64,000 nucleotides of DNA from Hedera helix (Eukaryota > Streptophyta > Magnoliopsida > Apiales > Araliaceae): positions 17,802,875-17,866,874 of the forward strand of contig OX359273.1 of assembly GCA_947179155.2 (NCBI GenBank), in the 5' to 3' direction. A program made the translations under genes and the position numbers. This document shows positions 46,917-57,739 of the stretch, in pieces (position 1 is the stretch's first letter; each line of letters opens with the position of its first letter). Under the pieces are notes generated by a model that was not told the origin of the DNA, made no database searches, and saw only the letters and a program-made list of their open reading frames with translations.

Positions 46917-49900
46917 ATGACGCAATAGAGACAACCACAAAGAAACCAAGGAGTAGAGAAATCGGTTAACAACGACGAAGGGGAATGCAATGTAGACCTA
47001 ATGTAGAACTTCGCTGACATGCTAGCAGAAGCAATGTAGAACCGACACCTAGTAGTAGCAAATCCTCCACCACCGCAAAATCAGTTAGCAAACTTTAAAG
47101 ACTTCAAAGCAGTTGGACCGCCAGAATTTAGGGGAACGATAGACCCAATAGAAGCCCAGTCCTGGATAAAGAAAATAAAAAAAGTGTTTGTTATTTAAAG
47201 AGTGGTAGAGGAGCAAAATACTATTTTTGCTACTTACATGATGAAGAGAGAAACCAATTTCTGGTGGGAAGTCAATCAGAATAGGGCTGGTGAAGGGGTG
47301 TTGTCATGGGCAAGCTTTAAGGAAATATTCGATGAGAATTACTTTCCAAAGAGTATGAAGAGTAGAATAGAGGTTAGATTTCTAGAATTGAAGCAAGAGA
47401 ACATGTTGGTACCTGAATACGCTGCAAAATTGAATGAGTTGGCCAGGTTTGCTCTGTATCAGGTAGACACAGAGGAACACAAGGCAAGAAGATTTGAGAA
47501 TGGTTTAAAACCTTGGATATTCAACAAAGTAGCAATGCTACAGATTGATTCGTCCTCAACTTTAATGGAGAAATCAATCATAGCTGGTGGAGAAAACGAG
47601 GCGTTATCTAAGTATAATCAAGAAAGGAACAAGAAGAGGAGTGAGGGTGGAAGTAAGAATAATAACAGTGGAGGCAACAGTAATAACAAGTACAAGTGGA
47701 ACAACAACAGTTTAGAGACACCCTAGGGAAGCGATCAGAAGAGAGGAGACAAATGCAGTAAGTGTGGGAATAATCACTCAGGGGAGTGTATAAAGGGAAA
47801 TAACGTCTGCTACAATTGTGGGCAAGAAGGGCACATCGCTCCTAATTGTCCAAAACCTAAGAAGGGGGTTGTTTCTCGTGTGAAGCTGCGGACCACCAGT
47901 TCAAAGATTGTCCGAAGAGGAAAAGCAATGGAGGGAGTGGATACAAGGGAAACAATAGTAAGCTTACCATTGGAGGGCCGGTGCAGCAAAACAAGCCAAC
48001 AGCAAGGACTTTCAACATGATGGTGCAAGACGTCGTGGAATCTAAAGACGTGGTGTCAGTTATTATTCCGATCAATAATATAAATGCTTATGTATTGTTT
48101 GATTAGGGTGCTACCTGTTCATTTGTGTCTGATGAATTCGCTAGAGCGTTATAATTGCCTAAAGAAAAGTTAGAAAATCCTATGAATATAGAAGTTATAA
48201 ATAAAGAAGTGATTCGTGTAGAGTATATACATATAAACTGTTGTGTAGAAATCAGGGGTCAGAAGTTGAGTGTGAACTTAATTCCAATACGTTTGGGGGA
48301 GTTTGACGTTAGACACAGAATGGATTGGTTGTTTAACCACGGAGCGGTAATTGATTGTCAGAAGAAGTGTATACACCTTAAGACACCAAATAAGTCTAAG
48401 GTCGTATTTTACAGCAGCAAGTCATTAAGACAATCTTCTTGTCTAACGATGATACAGGCCATGAAGCTATTGAAGAAGGGATGTGTAGGATATCTGGCAT
48501 ATGTTGTGGATACACAAATGGTGAATCCTGAGATGGAACAAATACCAGTAGTTATGGAGTTCGTGAATGTTTTTCCAGATGAAATGTCAGGTCTCCCGCC
48601 AAATAGGGAGAAAGAATTTGTGATTGATTTAGTACCGGGGACAGCACCGATATCAAAGGCAGCATATAAGATGGCCCCGTTAGAGATAAGGGATTTGATG
48701 GTTCAGTTACAAGAATTGTTAGATAAGAAGTACATTTAGCAGAGTATTTCTCCATGGGGATCACCGGTGCTGTTTGTAAAGAAGAAGGATAGATCGATGA
48801 GACTTTGTATGGACTATAGAGAGTTAAACAAAGTAACGATTAAGAATAAGTTCTCGTTGTCAAGAATTGACGATCTGTTTGATCAATTAAAAGGGGCAAG
48901 TATTTTTCAAAGATTGACTTAAGGACTGGTTATCATCAGTTAAAAGTAAGGAAGGAGGACATACCCAATACGACATTTCAGAACTCGTTATGGCCATTAT
49001 GAGTTTTTGGTGATGTCGTTTGGACTAACGAATGGGACAGCCGCATTTATAGGCATGATGAAAAGAATATTCAAGCAGTACTTGGATAAATTTGTAATTG
49101 TGTTCATTGACGATATTTTGGTTTACTCCAAAACGAAAGAGCAACATGCAAAACATCTAAGATTGGTGTTGGAGATATTAAGGAAGGAGCAGTTGTAAGC
49201 CAAATTCTCAAAGTGTGAATTATGGTTGGAGAGAGTTCAATTTCTAGGTCACGTTATTGACAAGGAAGGAGTTTCAATAGATCTTGCAAAGGTGAAAGCG
49301 GTGAAAAATTGGGAATAACCAAGGACGCCGATAGAGATTAGGAGTTTTTAGGGTTAACAGATTATTATCGAAGATTTATCAAAGATTTTTTAAAGATAGC
49401 AACGCCATTGACAAATTTGACATGGAAGACGGTAAAATATGTATAGATGAAAAAGTGCGAGGAGACTTTTCTGGAGTTAAAGAAAAGATTTAGTGAAGCA
49501 CCTGTGATGACTTTACTGGACAATACAGGAGGTTTTACGGTCCATAGTGATGCGTTGCACAAGGGACTAGGCTATGTGCTTATACAGAACAACAAGGTCA
49601 TTGCTCATGCATTAAGGCAATTAAAGGATTATGAGAAATGATACATTACCCATGACTTGGAATTTACAGCGGTATTGTTTACCCTTAAGATTTGAAGACA
49701 TTATTTATATGAAAATGTGAGATATTTATAGATCATAAGAGTCTAAAATATATCTTCACACAAAAAGAGTTGGATATGAGGCAAAGGAGATGGTTAAAAT
49801 TGATCAAAGATTATGATTGTGAAATTCTATATCATCCCAGTAAAGCCAATATAGTAGCTGATGCTCAAAGCAAAAAGAGCAAAGAAAAGCTATTTGTTTT

Positions 49901-50178
49901 GACTGACTAGGAGAAACTAGTAAAGGAAATGTCTCGAATAGAATTGGAGGTGAAAAATCCAAAGGAGTCAACAGAGATGGAAGGAAGCCCAACCTTGTTA
50001 GATAAGGTGAAAGTGGCTTAAGACAAATACGAAGAATGTGATAGAATAAGAAAGAGGATGACCGATGGGGGAGAGTTCAAATTTAAAGTGGATAGCAAAG
50101 GATTGCTAAGATTCGAAAATCGTGTTTGGGTACCGTTAGTGCCTGAATTACAAAAAGAAATTTTGCAAGAGGCTCACA
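46917..50178 (+). pseudogene. Chromovirus E gag-pol, 3'-truncated
   Basis: ATG 46917 is followed by a TAG three codons later. The best-preserved part is gag 47202-47726 (WWEVNQNRAGEG, ENYFPKSMKSRIEV), then zinc knuckles CSKCGNNHSGEC, CYNCGQEGHIAPNC and CFSC, the last after a frameshift. The protease motif has a stop at its catalytic Ser (codon TAG after LFD). RT has the same -1 deletion as C near 48905 and a compensating extra T near 48977; FIDDILVYS survives in 49007-49198. RNase H remnants run to about 49880. Homology to C ends at 50178 inside the segment just before the integrase zinc finger, where element F starts. The integrase core and chromodomain are therefore missing. Confidence 0.9.
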
Positions 50179-51123
50179 GAAAGAAGACTTTCAAGGCAGA
50201 AAAGTCAGGGGACTGACCCAAGCGCACTATGCAACAGAAAGAAGACTTTCAAGGTAGAGAAGTTAGAGGACTGTGTCCTATCAGCCCTATAGTATGGAAG
50301 GACCAAACGACTCTATGAAAGTTGGTAGGAACCTACGACTGACATACTGTCCCCAAGGAAAAAGAAAATAACCTTCCATGCACTATCAGGTCAGATCAAA
50401 TAAAATCTCATCAGAGCTTTAATGAGCTATATTAATATAATATACAACAGCTCTCCTCTGTGAGGTAACGAAAAGAAACACAAGCTCAAGCAGATGATCC
50501 AACGGGAAGAAAAAAACTGAAGCCCTAACTTCTTAAATACTAAGATCGGCAAAAGAAGAGATACCAAATTTTGCAAGAAGAAAAATATACGCAAGAAGTG
50601 AAAGATCAAATTGATAAGAAAGCTTGCATTGCTACTAAGTCCTTCGAAAACTCAAGCTAATAGCAACTTAGTAGCACATCCAAAAATACATCACTCCGGG
50701 AGAGTTCTTTATGAACTAGTGTATCCAAGTCTGTTAGACTTGTAGAGTTCTTAGTGAACTAGAGTTCCAAGACTGCGGGTCTTGAAGGAATCTTAGTGAT
50801 TCTGAAATTGCAAAAGTATCCTTAGTGGATTTGCTGCTGGAAGAGCAGAACAGTGGAGTAGGAGTCTTGTGAGCTTTGAACCACTTAAAACCCAAAGTCT
50901 TTCTTATTGTGTCTTTTATTTGCTATATATGCCATATAATTGCTTGTTGAATTCTTACTCTAACATATCAAGAAAAGGGTAACTAAATCGTATTTCGCCG
51001 TGTTAAACTTTTTGATTAAGAATTAATTAAGTAAGATCTTTTTAAGTAGAAGAAATTTTTAAAAGAATCTATTCAACCACCCCCCCTCCTTCTAGATATC
51101 TATCGTGTCATTGGGAACTAACA
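50179..51123 (+). repeat. 5' LTR of copia F
   Basis: Sequence between the end of E and the primer-binding site; ends GGGAACTAACA. Near its start a 39-bp sequence is duplicated (50177-50215 and 50235-50273, period 58 bp, five or so differences). Shorter internal echoes around 50725-50800 (GAGTTCTTAGTGAACTAG, GAATCTTAGTGATTC) suggest another small repeat. The element's other LTR is not in the window, so the exact start is uncertain. Confidence 0.75.
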
Positions 51124-51137
51124 ATTGGTATCAGAGC
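51124..51137 (+). promoter_or_regulatory. Primer-binding site of copia F
   Basis: ATTGGTATCAGAGC directly after the LTR; TGGTATCAGAGC is the exact tRNA-Met-type copia primer site. Confidence 0.93.
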
Positions 51138-51178
51138 AGGTTCTCACATCTAAAGCCTTACAAGCTTGAGTAGATCAA

Positions 51179-52978
51179 ATGGCACTCAACAAGAATGGAT
51201 CGGAACTCGGTGGAGGTAACAGACCACCTATGTGTAATAAAGAAAAAATTGCTAACTGGAAAGTTCGTATGCAGGCTTACATGGATGCTATAGATGATGA
51301 AATGTTCGAGACAGTGCTAAATGGGCCGATCATACCAATGAAGATTGCACTATCAACTGAAGATCCAAGCAAGCTAGTAGCAAAGAAGAGAGACAAATGG
51401 ATAGACAATGAAAAGAAGGATGTTCAAAGAGACAAAAGGGCTAAGAACATCTTATTTCAATCTCTGGATGATGATCTATTTGAGAACGTTGTCAACTGTA
51501 AAACAACTCAAGAAGTCTGGCAAACTCTGTTGATCATGCATGAAGGAACAGAAGAAGTCAGAGAAAATAAGCAATCACTGCTTGTTCAGCAGTATGAAAT
51601 GTTCACCCACATCTCAGTACCTATGAGAGATTTAACTTGCTACTAAACTCTCTTAGATCTTATGGAAAAATCTATCCAAACAGAGATCTTATCATTAAAT
51701 TCATGAGATCTTTGCCAAGCAAATGGGATGCCAAAACCACAGCCATCCGGGAGTCAAAGAACCTGCACGAGATGACTGTACAGCAGTTATATGGAAATCT
51801 TCTCACCTATGAGCTGGAGCTAAATCAAAGAGCAGAGAATCTATTTGGGGAAAGAAAGAAGGAGAAAAACATTGCTCTTAAAGCCTCAACCTCAACTCAC
51901 AGAAGCAATCACAAGGATATTTCTGACTCTGACAAGGATGAATCAAATGATGCTGAAGGAGCTGTCATGCTAGTCAGACATTTTAAAAGATTCATCAATA
52001 GGAACAAACCTTAGAAGTTCAGAAGCAACAGCAGCAAAGAACAACCAAATGACCTTTGCTACAATTGCAAAAAGCCAGGTCACTTCATTGTTAAATGTCC
52101 AAAACCCTTAAGAGAAGAGCTGAGGAGGGACAAAACGAAAGCAAATCCAAAAAGAGAATTCAAGAGCTTCCACAAACAAAACCTGGAGTGACTCAGAAGA
52201 ACTAAATTCTAAGTCAAGTGATGATGAAGAGCCACAGAAGGCCAACATATGCTTAATGGATTTCTACTCTCTTGAATTAAGCATTGATGATCTTAGAGAA
52301 GGCATGCATGACTTAATGACAGAATTACACAAAAACATAAAATTGTTTAGAAGGCTATCTAAAGACTACTCTCATCTAAAAGAGGATAAAGAAAAAATAA
52401 GCATAGAATTAGAAGCCTCAGCCCAAACTGCAAAACTTTACTCTAATCTTGAGACTGAGAATGAAAGACTAAAAGAGATGAATGAATTAAGCACTCATAA
52501 AGAATCCTCACTAGTCTCCAAGATTCAGGAACTAGAAAAGATAATTTCTATGTGGAACAAGTCTAGTTCGTCTATGGACACCCTGATCTCAAGTCAAAGA
52601 GATGTGACTGATAGATCAGGATTAGGATTTGAGAATTCATTCTTAAAGCCCAATGTGGAGAAGTCAATGGAAATAAATGAAGGCAAATCCTTTAATCTTA
52701 ATAAAGGAATTGTGTTCATCAAATCCTCATATTCGATATCTCTCAGCAATCCACATTCTGCTAAACCTACTATCATTTTTAACAATAAAACTCGCACGGG
52801 TCTTGGGTTCAGAAAATTGAAAAATAAGTCAAGCAAAACTCACTCTACGAATCATGAAAATCGTAGAGTAGTATGGAAGCAGAATGTAGATCAGCAAAAT
52901 CAAAAGACTATGAGAAATCATAATCCATACAAGTCTTGGACAAACAAGAAGTCACAAATGCACACATATCATCGTTAA
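51179..52978 (+). pseudogene. Copia F gag
   Basis: ATG 51179 opens a SIRE-type gag (GNRPPMCNKEKIANWKVRMQ). A frameshift of one base near 51620 moves the frame; it then runs to a TAG at 52012 and on past it. The zinc knuckle CYNCKKPGHFIVKC lies at 52058-52099. Another frameshift near 52185 leads into a 240-codon C-terminal part (52256-52978) rich in Glu, Lys and Leu, which reads as a coiled coil (KEDKEKISIELEA, ENERLKEMNE). Domain order and length fit a SIRE gag, which is longer than in other copia lineages. Three lesions make this copy non-functional, but large blocks are undamaged, so it is fairly young. Confidence 0.87.
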
Positions 52979-55436
52979 TATCATATCAATCATAGGAAAC
53001 ATCATAAAAATGATAAATATTTGTCAAGGTATCATAGACTGCAAGGATCTAAAATCAAACAGATTTGGGTCCCAAAAGGTACTAACAAAACAAGACCCAA
53101 ATAGATATGGGTACCAAAATGAAGATTGATTTGTTATGCAGGTAAAGAGATCCATCTGGTATCTTGACAGTGGATGCTCAAGGCACATGACAGGAGACAA
53201 GGCTCTTCTATCAGAGTTTAAAGAAAAAGATGGACCTGCTGTCATTTTTGGAGACAACAACTCTGGGAAAACCAGAGGCTATGGCTCAACTGGAAATGGT
53301 ACAATATCTTTCAGTAAAGTGGTATATGTTGAGGGACTAAAGTACAACTTGCTAAGTATAAATCAACTCTGTGACAAAGGACATCAAGTCACCTTCCTCA
53401 ACAATCAATGCCAAGTTAGAGACCTAAAAACTAACTCTTTAAAGCTAGAAGGAGTTTGAGAAGGAAATGTCTATGTGGTCAATCTTGCTAAATTAAGTTC
53501 AGAACAAACTGTCTGTTTTCTTGCTAAAGCCTCTGAAGATATGTGCTGGCTCTGGCATAAGAGGTTATCTCATCTTAACTTCAAGAGTATTTCAAAGCTT
53601 GTCTCCAAAGATCTAGTAAAAGGATTGCCAAAGTTAAATTTCATCAAAGAAAAACCCTGCAAAGCTTGTCAGTTTGGAAAACAAACAAAGACGTCATTCC
53701 AGAGCAAATCAGTAAACTCAAATGATAGGGCTCTTCAATTACTTCACATGGATTTATTCGGACCAGTCTCAACGACTAGCCTCGGAGGAAAGAGATACTC
53801 TCTAGTGGTAGTAGATGACTACATTAGATATACATGGGTATCTTTTCTGAGCTCTAAAGATGAAACCATCTCACATCTTATCAAGCTCTTCAGACTAATC
53901 ATGAATGAAAAGGGCGAAAAGATCAAGGCCATCAGAAGTGATCATGGACAAGAGTTTGATTTCTCAGATATGGACCTGTTCTGTGAAGAAAATGGAATAA
54001 ATCACAACTTCTCAGCCCCAAGGACGCCTCAACAAAATGGAGTAGCAGAAAGGAAGAACAGGACTCTTATTGAAGTAGGAAGAACCCTTTTAGCAGTAGC
54101 TTATCTCCCTGAATATTTTTGGGCTGAAGCCATCAGTACTGTATGTTACACTCAAAACAGGTCACTCATACACTCAACATTGAAGAAGACTCCGTACGAA
54201 TTATGGAAAGGAAGAAAGCCAAACATAAGTTATTTTCATGCGTTTGGTTGCCTATGCTACGTACTCAACAATGGCAAGAAGCATCTAACCAAATTCCAGC
54301 CAAAATCAGATGAAGGAATCTTCCTTGGCTATACAACAGATAGCAGATCATTTAGGGTGTTCAACAAGGAGTTATTAACTGTTGAAACATCCATCCACGT
54401 CACATTCGATGAATCAGATCCTGAAAAGAAAAGATCACCATTCAACGAGTCATCAGACACAAGCTCAACGATCGAAGAACTCAAAATCGTAGAGTCTGAC
54501 TCTACGACCATAGAACCAACAACAGAAATCGTTGAACAAGGAGAGGAAATCGTAGAGCACACCACACCAGACATTGGAACTCTACGATCAGAACCAGAAG
54601 CTGATTTAGAGGAACTCAGACAAGAAGGTACCATAACAGACGTCCCTAGCAGAATAAAATGGACCAAAGATCACACTCAAGATCTAATTATTGGAGATCC
54701 AAACACCAGAATCAAGACTAGAGATGCAACCTCGAATGAATATTTTTACCTAAGCTTTCTCTCTCAAGAGGAACCCAAGAAGATCGAAGAAGCCTTAAGT
54801 GATTCAAGTTGGATAGAGGCCATGCAAGAGGAGTTAAATCAATTTGAAAGAAGTAAGGTCTGGAGATTAGTTGCTAGACCTCAGCATAAACCGGTCATTG
54901 GCACCAAATGGGTTTTCAGAAATAAGATGGATGAAAATGGTGTGATAACGAGAAACAAAGCAAGACTGGTGGGCAAAGGTTACTCTCAAGAAGAAGGAAT
55001 TGACTACGATGAAACGTATACTCCAGTTGCCAGGTTGGAAGCCATAAGAATCTTCCTTGCCCATGCTGCACACATGAAGTTCAAAGTCTTCCAAATAGAT
55101 GTCAAGAGTGCTTTTCTAAATGGAGAACTTCAAGAAGAAGTTTACGTGGAACAAGCACCTAACTTTTCAAATTATGTTTATAAATTAGATAAAGCACTAT
55201 ATGGTCTAAAACAAGCACCTAGAGCATGGTATGAAACCTTAACTAACTTTCTCATTGAAAAAGGATTCACTAGAGGAAGAATAGATATTACCTTATTTTT
55301 GAGAAAACATACGGATAAAACACTGCTAGTTCAAATTTATGTAGATGATATCATATTTGGTTTTTCTGATGAAAAATTATGTGAAAGATTTACCAAGCTT
55401 ATGCAGAGCAAGTTTAAAATGAGCATCTCTACATAT
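52979..55436 (+). pseudogene. Copia F pol: protease, integrase, truncated RT
   Basis: Starts with the gag-PR linker (WVPKG type). Protease: WYLDSGCSRHMTG near 53160. A TGA at 53458 (CGA to TGA would explain it) separates it from the long open part 53475-55436. Integrase: zinc region HKRLSHLNF...CKACQFGK (about 53555-53690), then catalytic blocks HMDLFGP, IRSDHGQEF and NGVAERKNRTL. The spacer to RT contains several ACTCTACGA / TCGTAGAGT motifs. RT: KPVIGTKWVFRNK, IDVKSAFLNGEL, LYGLKQAPRAWY and catalytic YVDDIIFGF (about 55340). At about 55436, soon after SKFKMSIS, the copia text stops and ORF3 begins in the same frame or shifted: the rest of RT, all of RNase H and the ORF3 start are deleted. 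Confidence 0.9.
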
Positions 55437-56299
55437 GGTGAATACCGAAGAAGGCCTGAGAAGAATGCACCACCAAAAGAATCCAGGACTGAAAGGTCTA
55501 AAGAAGAAAGAATTTCCTCAGAAATATGAGTTCTTGGCAGATGTGATTGGTAAATGCCTATTCTGCAAAGACTCGGCTCATGACTCAGTCAGTGAGGTGC
55601 AGCTAAAATTGATGACAGCTATAGTTAAGAAGATAAACATCAACTATGGCACTTTGCTATTAGAATGGAAAGGGAACTGGGTCCAAAATGCGGAAAAAGC
55701 AAAGAGGACCAGAAAAATGTTCTATGGGAGATTCATCAGCATTCTCCTTAGATCATCTTTGGGGGATCTGATTGAGCTTGATGAAGGAGAAGCCCTAAAT
55801 ATTAACAAAAGAATCACCCAAAGAATCTTCGACAAATGGAGGAGGAATCCAGTTGAAAATAGGAAACTATTCCAGTCAGGGGATAGTGAAGGAACGCAAA
55901 GTGGGGCAGGGCCATCTCTATTGAAGAACACTCCTGCAGAAGAAGAATCTTAGGAAGTCAGCAAGCAATCTCAGGGTCTCATCAGAAAAAAGAAAGGAAA
56001 GAAAGCCCTTGAGATTGAAGAACCTCAGGGCTCATCTAATGAGGCTCCTAATGCTGCTCCTGAAGAAAAGGCTGCATCAGAGGATGAAGATTCTGATCTG
56101 CGAAGGGAAACTCGCAGCAAGTATGAAACTGAAGAGGCCACTCCAAAGGAACCAAAAAGAAAGAGAATAAGGCTAGTTAAATTAGCCAACAAAGACTCAG
56201 TAGCTAAGGGGGAGCTACTTGAAAAAGCTGTCATTGCTCCAGTTGAGAAGGAGTCATCTAAAGCAGCTGAGCCTATAGATGCTCAAACTGAGGGGGATC
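55437..56299 (+). pseudogene. Copia F ORF3, part 1 (before Athila insertion)
   Basis: ORF downstream of pol, the env-like position of SIRE elements. Its first 172 codons (KYEFLADVIGKCLFCKDSAHDS, YGTLLLEWKGNW) are open to a TAG at 55951, then the frame continues as a basic/acidic linker (RKKKGKKAL, EATPKEPKRKRIRLVK) to 56299. No signal peptide or membrane span is visible, so a true envelope function is not supported. The N-terminus was lost with the deletion at 55436. The reading frame continues at 62873 once F1 and one copy of GGATC are discounted. Confidence 0.75.
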
Positions 56300-57564
56300 T
56301 GATGAGTGGGTGTTATACCTACGATTTAGGTATTGTTAGGCTTAATTACTTGCTATCTTTAAGTACTTTTAGTTCTATTTTACTGGTTTTATTGTTTAAT
56401 TTGCAGAAAACGGCTTCGAGAGGTCAAAACGGGAAAAACAAGTTGTTAAGGGCAATTCGGTAATTTTGATCAGTGCTTGGCGCCGGGGCGCAGTGACAAG
56501 GCAGGAAGATGGCGCCGGGGCGCAGGTCGGCAAAATTAGTTGTCCAATTCCGCGTGGAGCAGTTCGAGTCTGGATAGGAAGCTGGTTATTGCAGTCGAGT
56601 AAAGGAAGGATTCTAGGACTCCAGGTAGCGAGGAAAGGAACATAATAAAAGACAAAAAAACGCAAGGATTAAAGACACACGGTTTTGAGCTTTTGGAGGA
56701 TTCCTGAGGAAGAAACGCAGCAGTGAAGGAGAAGAAGCGAGAGAGACTTTAATAGAGTTTTCTCTAATTCCTTTTCTTTTATCTTCTGAATTTTGATGAA
56801 TTTTAATGTTAGTTTGATTTTGGTTTTCATGACGATGTGTAACTAAATTCTTCTTTAGGATTGCAATGGAACCGTTGGTTGAACTTTAATTAAATTATCT
56901 TAGTTTCAATTATTTGATCAATTGTTGGATTGGTTGTTATATCTCGTATTAATTTATAATTGTCTGATCAACAGTTATTTGATTTCTTAGATGGAATTGA
57001 CGAAGAAAATCTACGAATAGATCTGGGTATAATAACGTGTGACTTTGTTTATTTTTCATTGGAAGAGTATTCATGGTAGTATATAGGATGTGAATACCTA
57101 TAGACCACACGTAACATAGTGAGAGTTTGATCTTAATGAGTCTGCTTTAATGAATTTTGCATAGAATTATAGTATTATAAGTTGGAGTGGATCTTTTTAT
57201 TAGTTATCGATGGAGATTAGTGAATAGATAAGTGATCTCAGTTAACAATCCATATGATTAAGTAATTGGAATTAAGATAAAGACATTATTGTGATTCAAC
57301 GGGGAAATTGTAATCTTAAAGCCTTTTATTATCTGATAAATCATTCTCATTAGTTAATTAGTTAGTTTAAATCCAATTTCAGTTTTAAGTAGTTCACACT
57401 TCAAGTTAGCTAAAGTTTAATTAGAATTGAATTAATATAAAATTAATAGTTAGCATAATTGTTATTAATTGTTCCTCGTGGGTTCGACAACCTTATTTTT
57501 ACTATATTACTTGATTGACCGCGTATACTTGCGTGTGAATTCCATATATCTAAATCGGACAACA
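56300..57564 (+). repeat. 5' LTR of Athila F1 (1265 bp)
   Basis: Begins TGATGAGTGGGTGTTATACC and ends AAATCGGACAACA. It is homologous to the 3' LTR of B over its whole length. GC-rich motifs at 56471-56530 (GGCGCCGGGGCGCAG twice). No clear TATA box; a TAATAAAAGAC near 56643 is a weak candidate. Confidence 0.95.
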
Positions 57565-57570
57565 AGTTTT

Positions 57571-57588
57571 TGGCGCCGTTGCCGGGGA
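57571..57588 (+). promoter_or_regulatory. Primer-binding site of Athila F1
   Basis: TGGCGCCGTTGCCGGGGA, six bases after the LTR end. This is the tRNA-Asp-type site typical of the Tat/Athila branch. Confidence 0.95.
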
Positions 57589-57739
57589 ACGGTTCTAATA
57601 ATTAGTTTATTATTAATTTTTATTTGTTTAATTTTAATTTAAAAGTTTTATTCTTTTGTTTTACCTTTGTTTTTTCTGGCTTTCATTAGGTAGAGTTTTC
57701 TCGTGCTTTCTGGAAAAAGTTGCTTTTAGTATTTTGTGT

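Larger units (their letters stand above)
38369..50178 (+). mobile_element. Tekay-like chromovirus E, truncated at both ends
   Basis: An older relative of C. 5'-truncated LTR (38369-39808 and 44239-45467, split by solo LTR E1), primer-binding site, pre-gag ORF (45711-46563), gag-pol (46917-50178). Pol ends abruptly inside integrase, where F begins. Compared with C it has more stops and frameshifts, and its LTR is only about 75-80% like that of C by eye. Confidence 0.9.
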
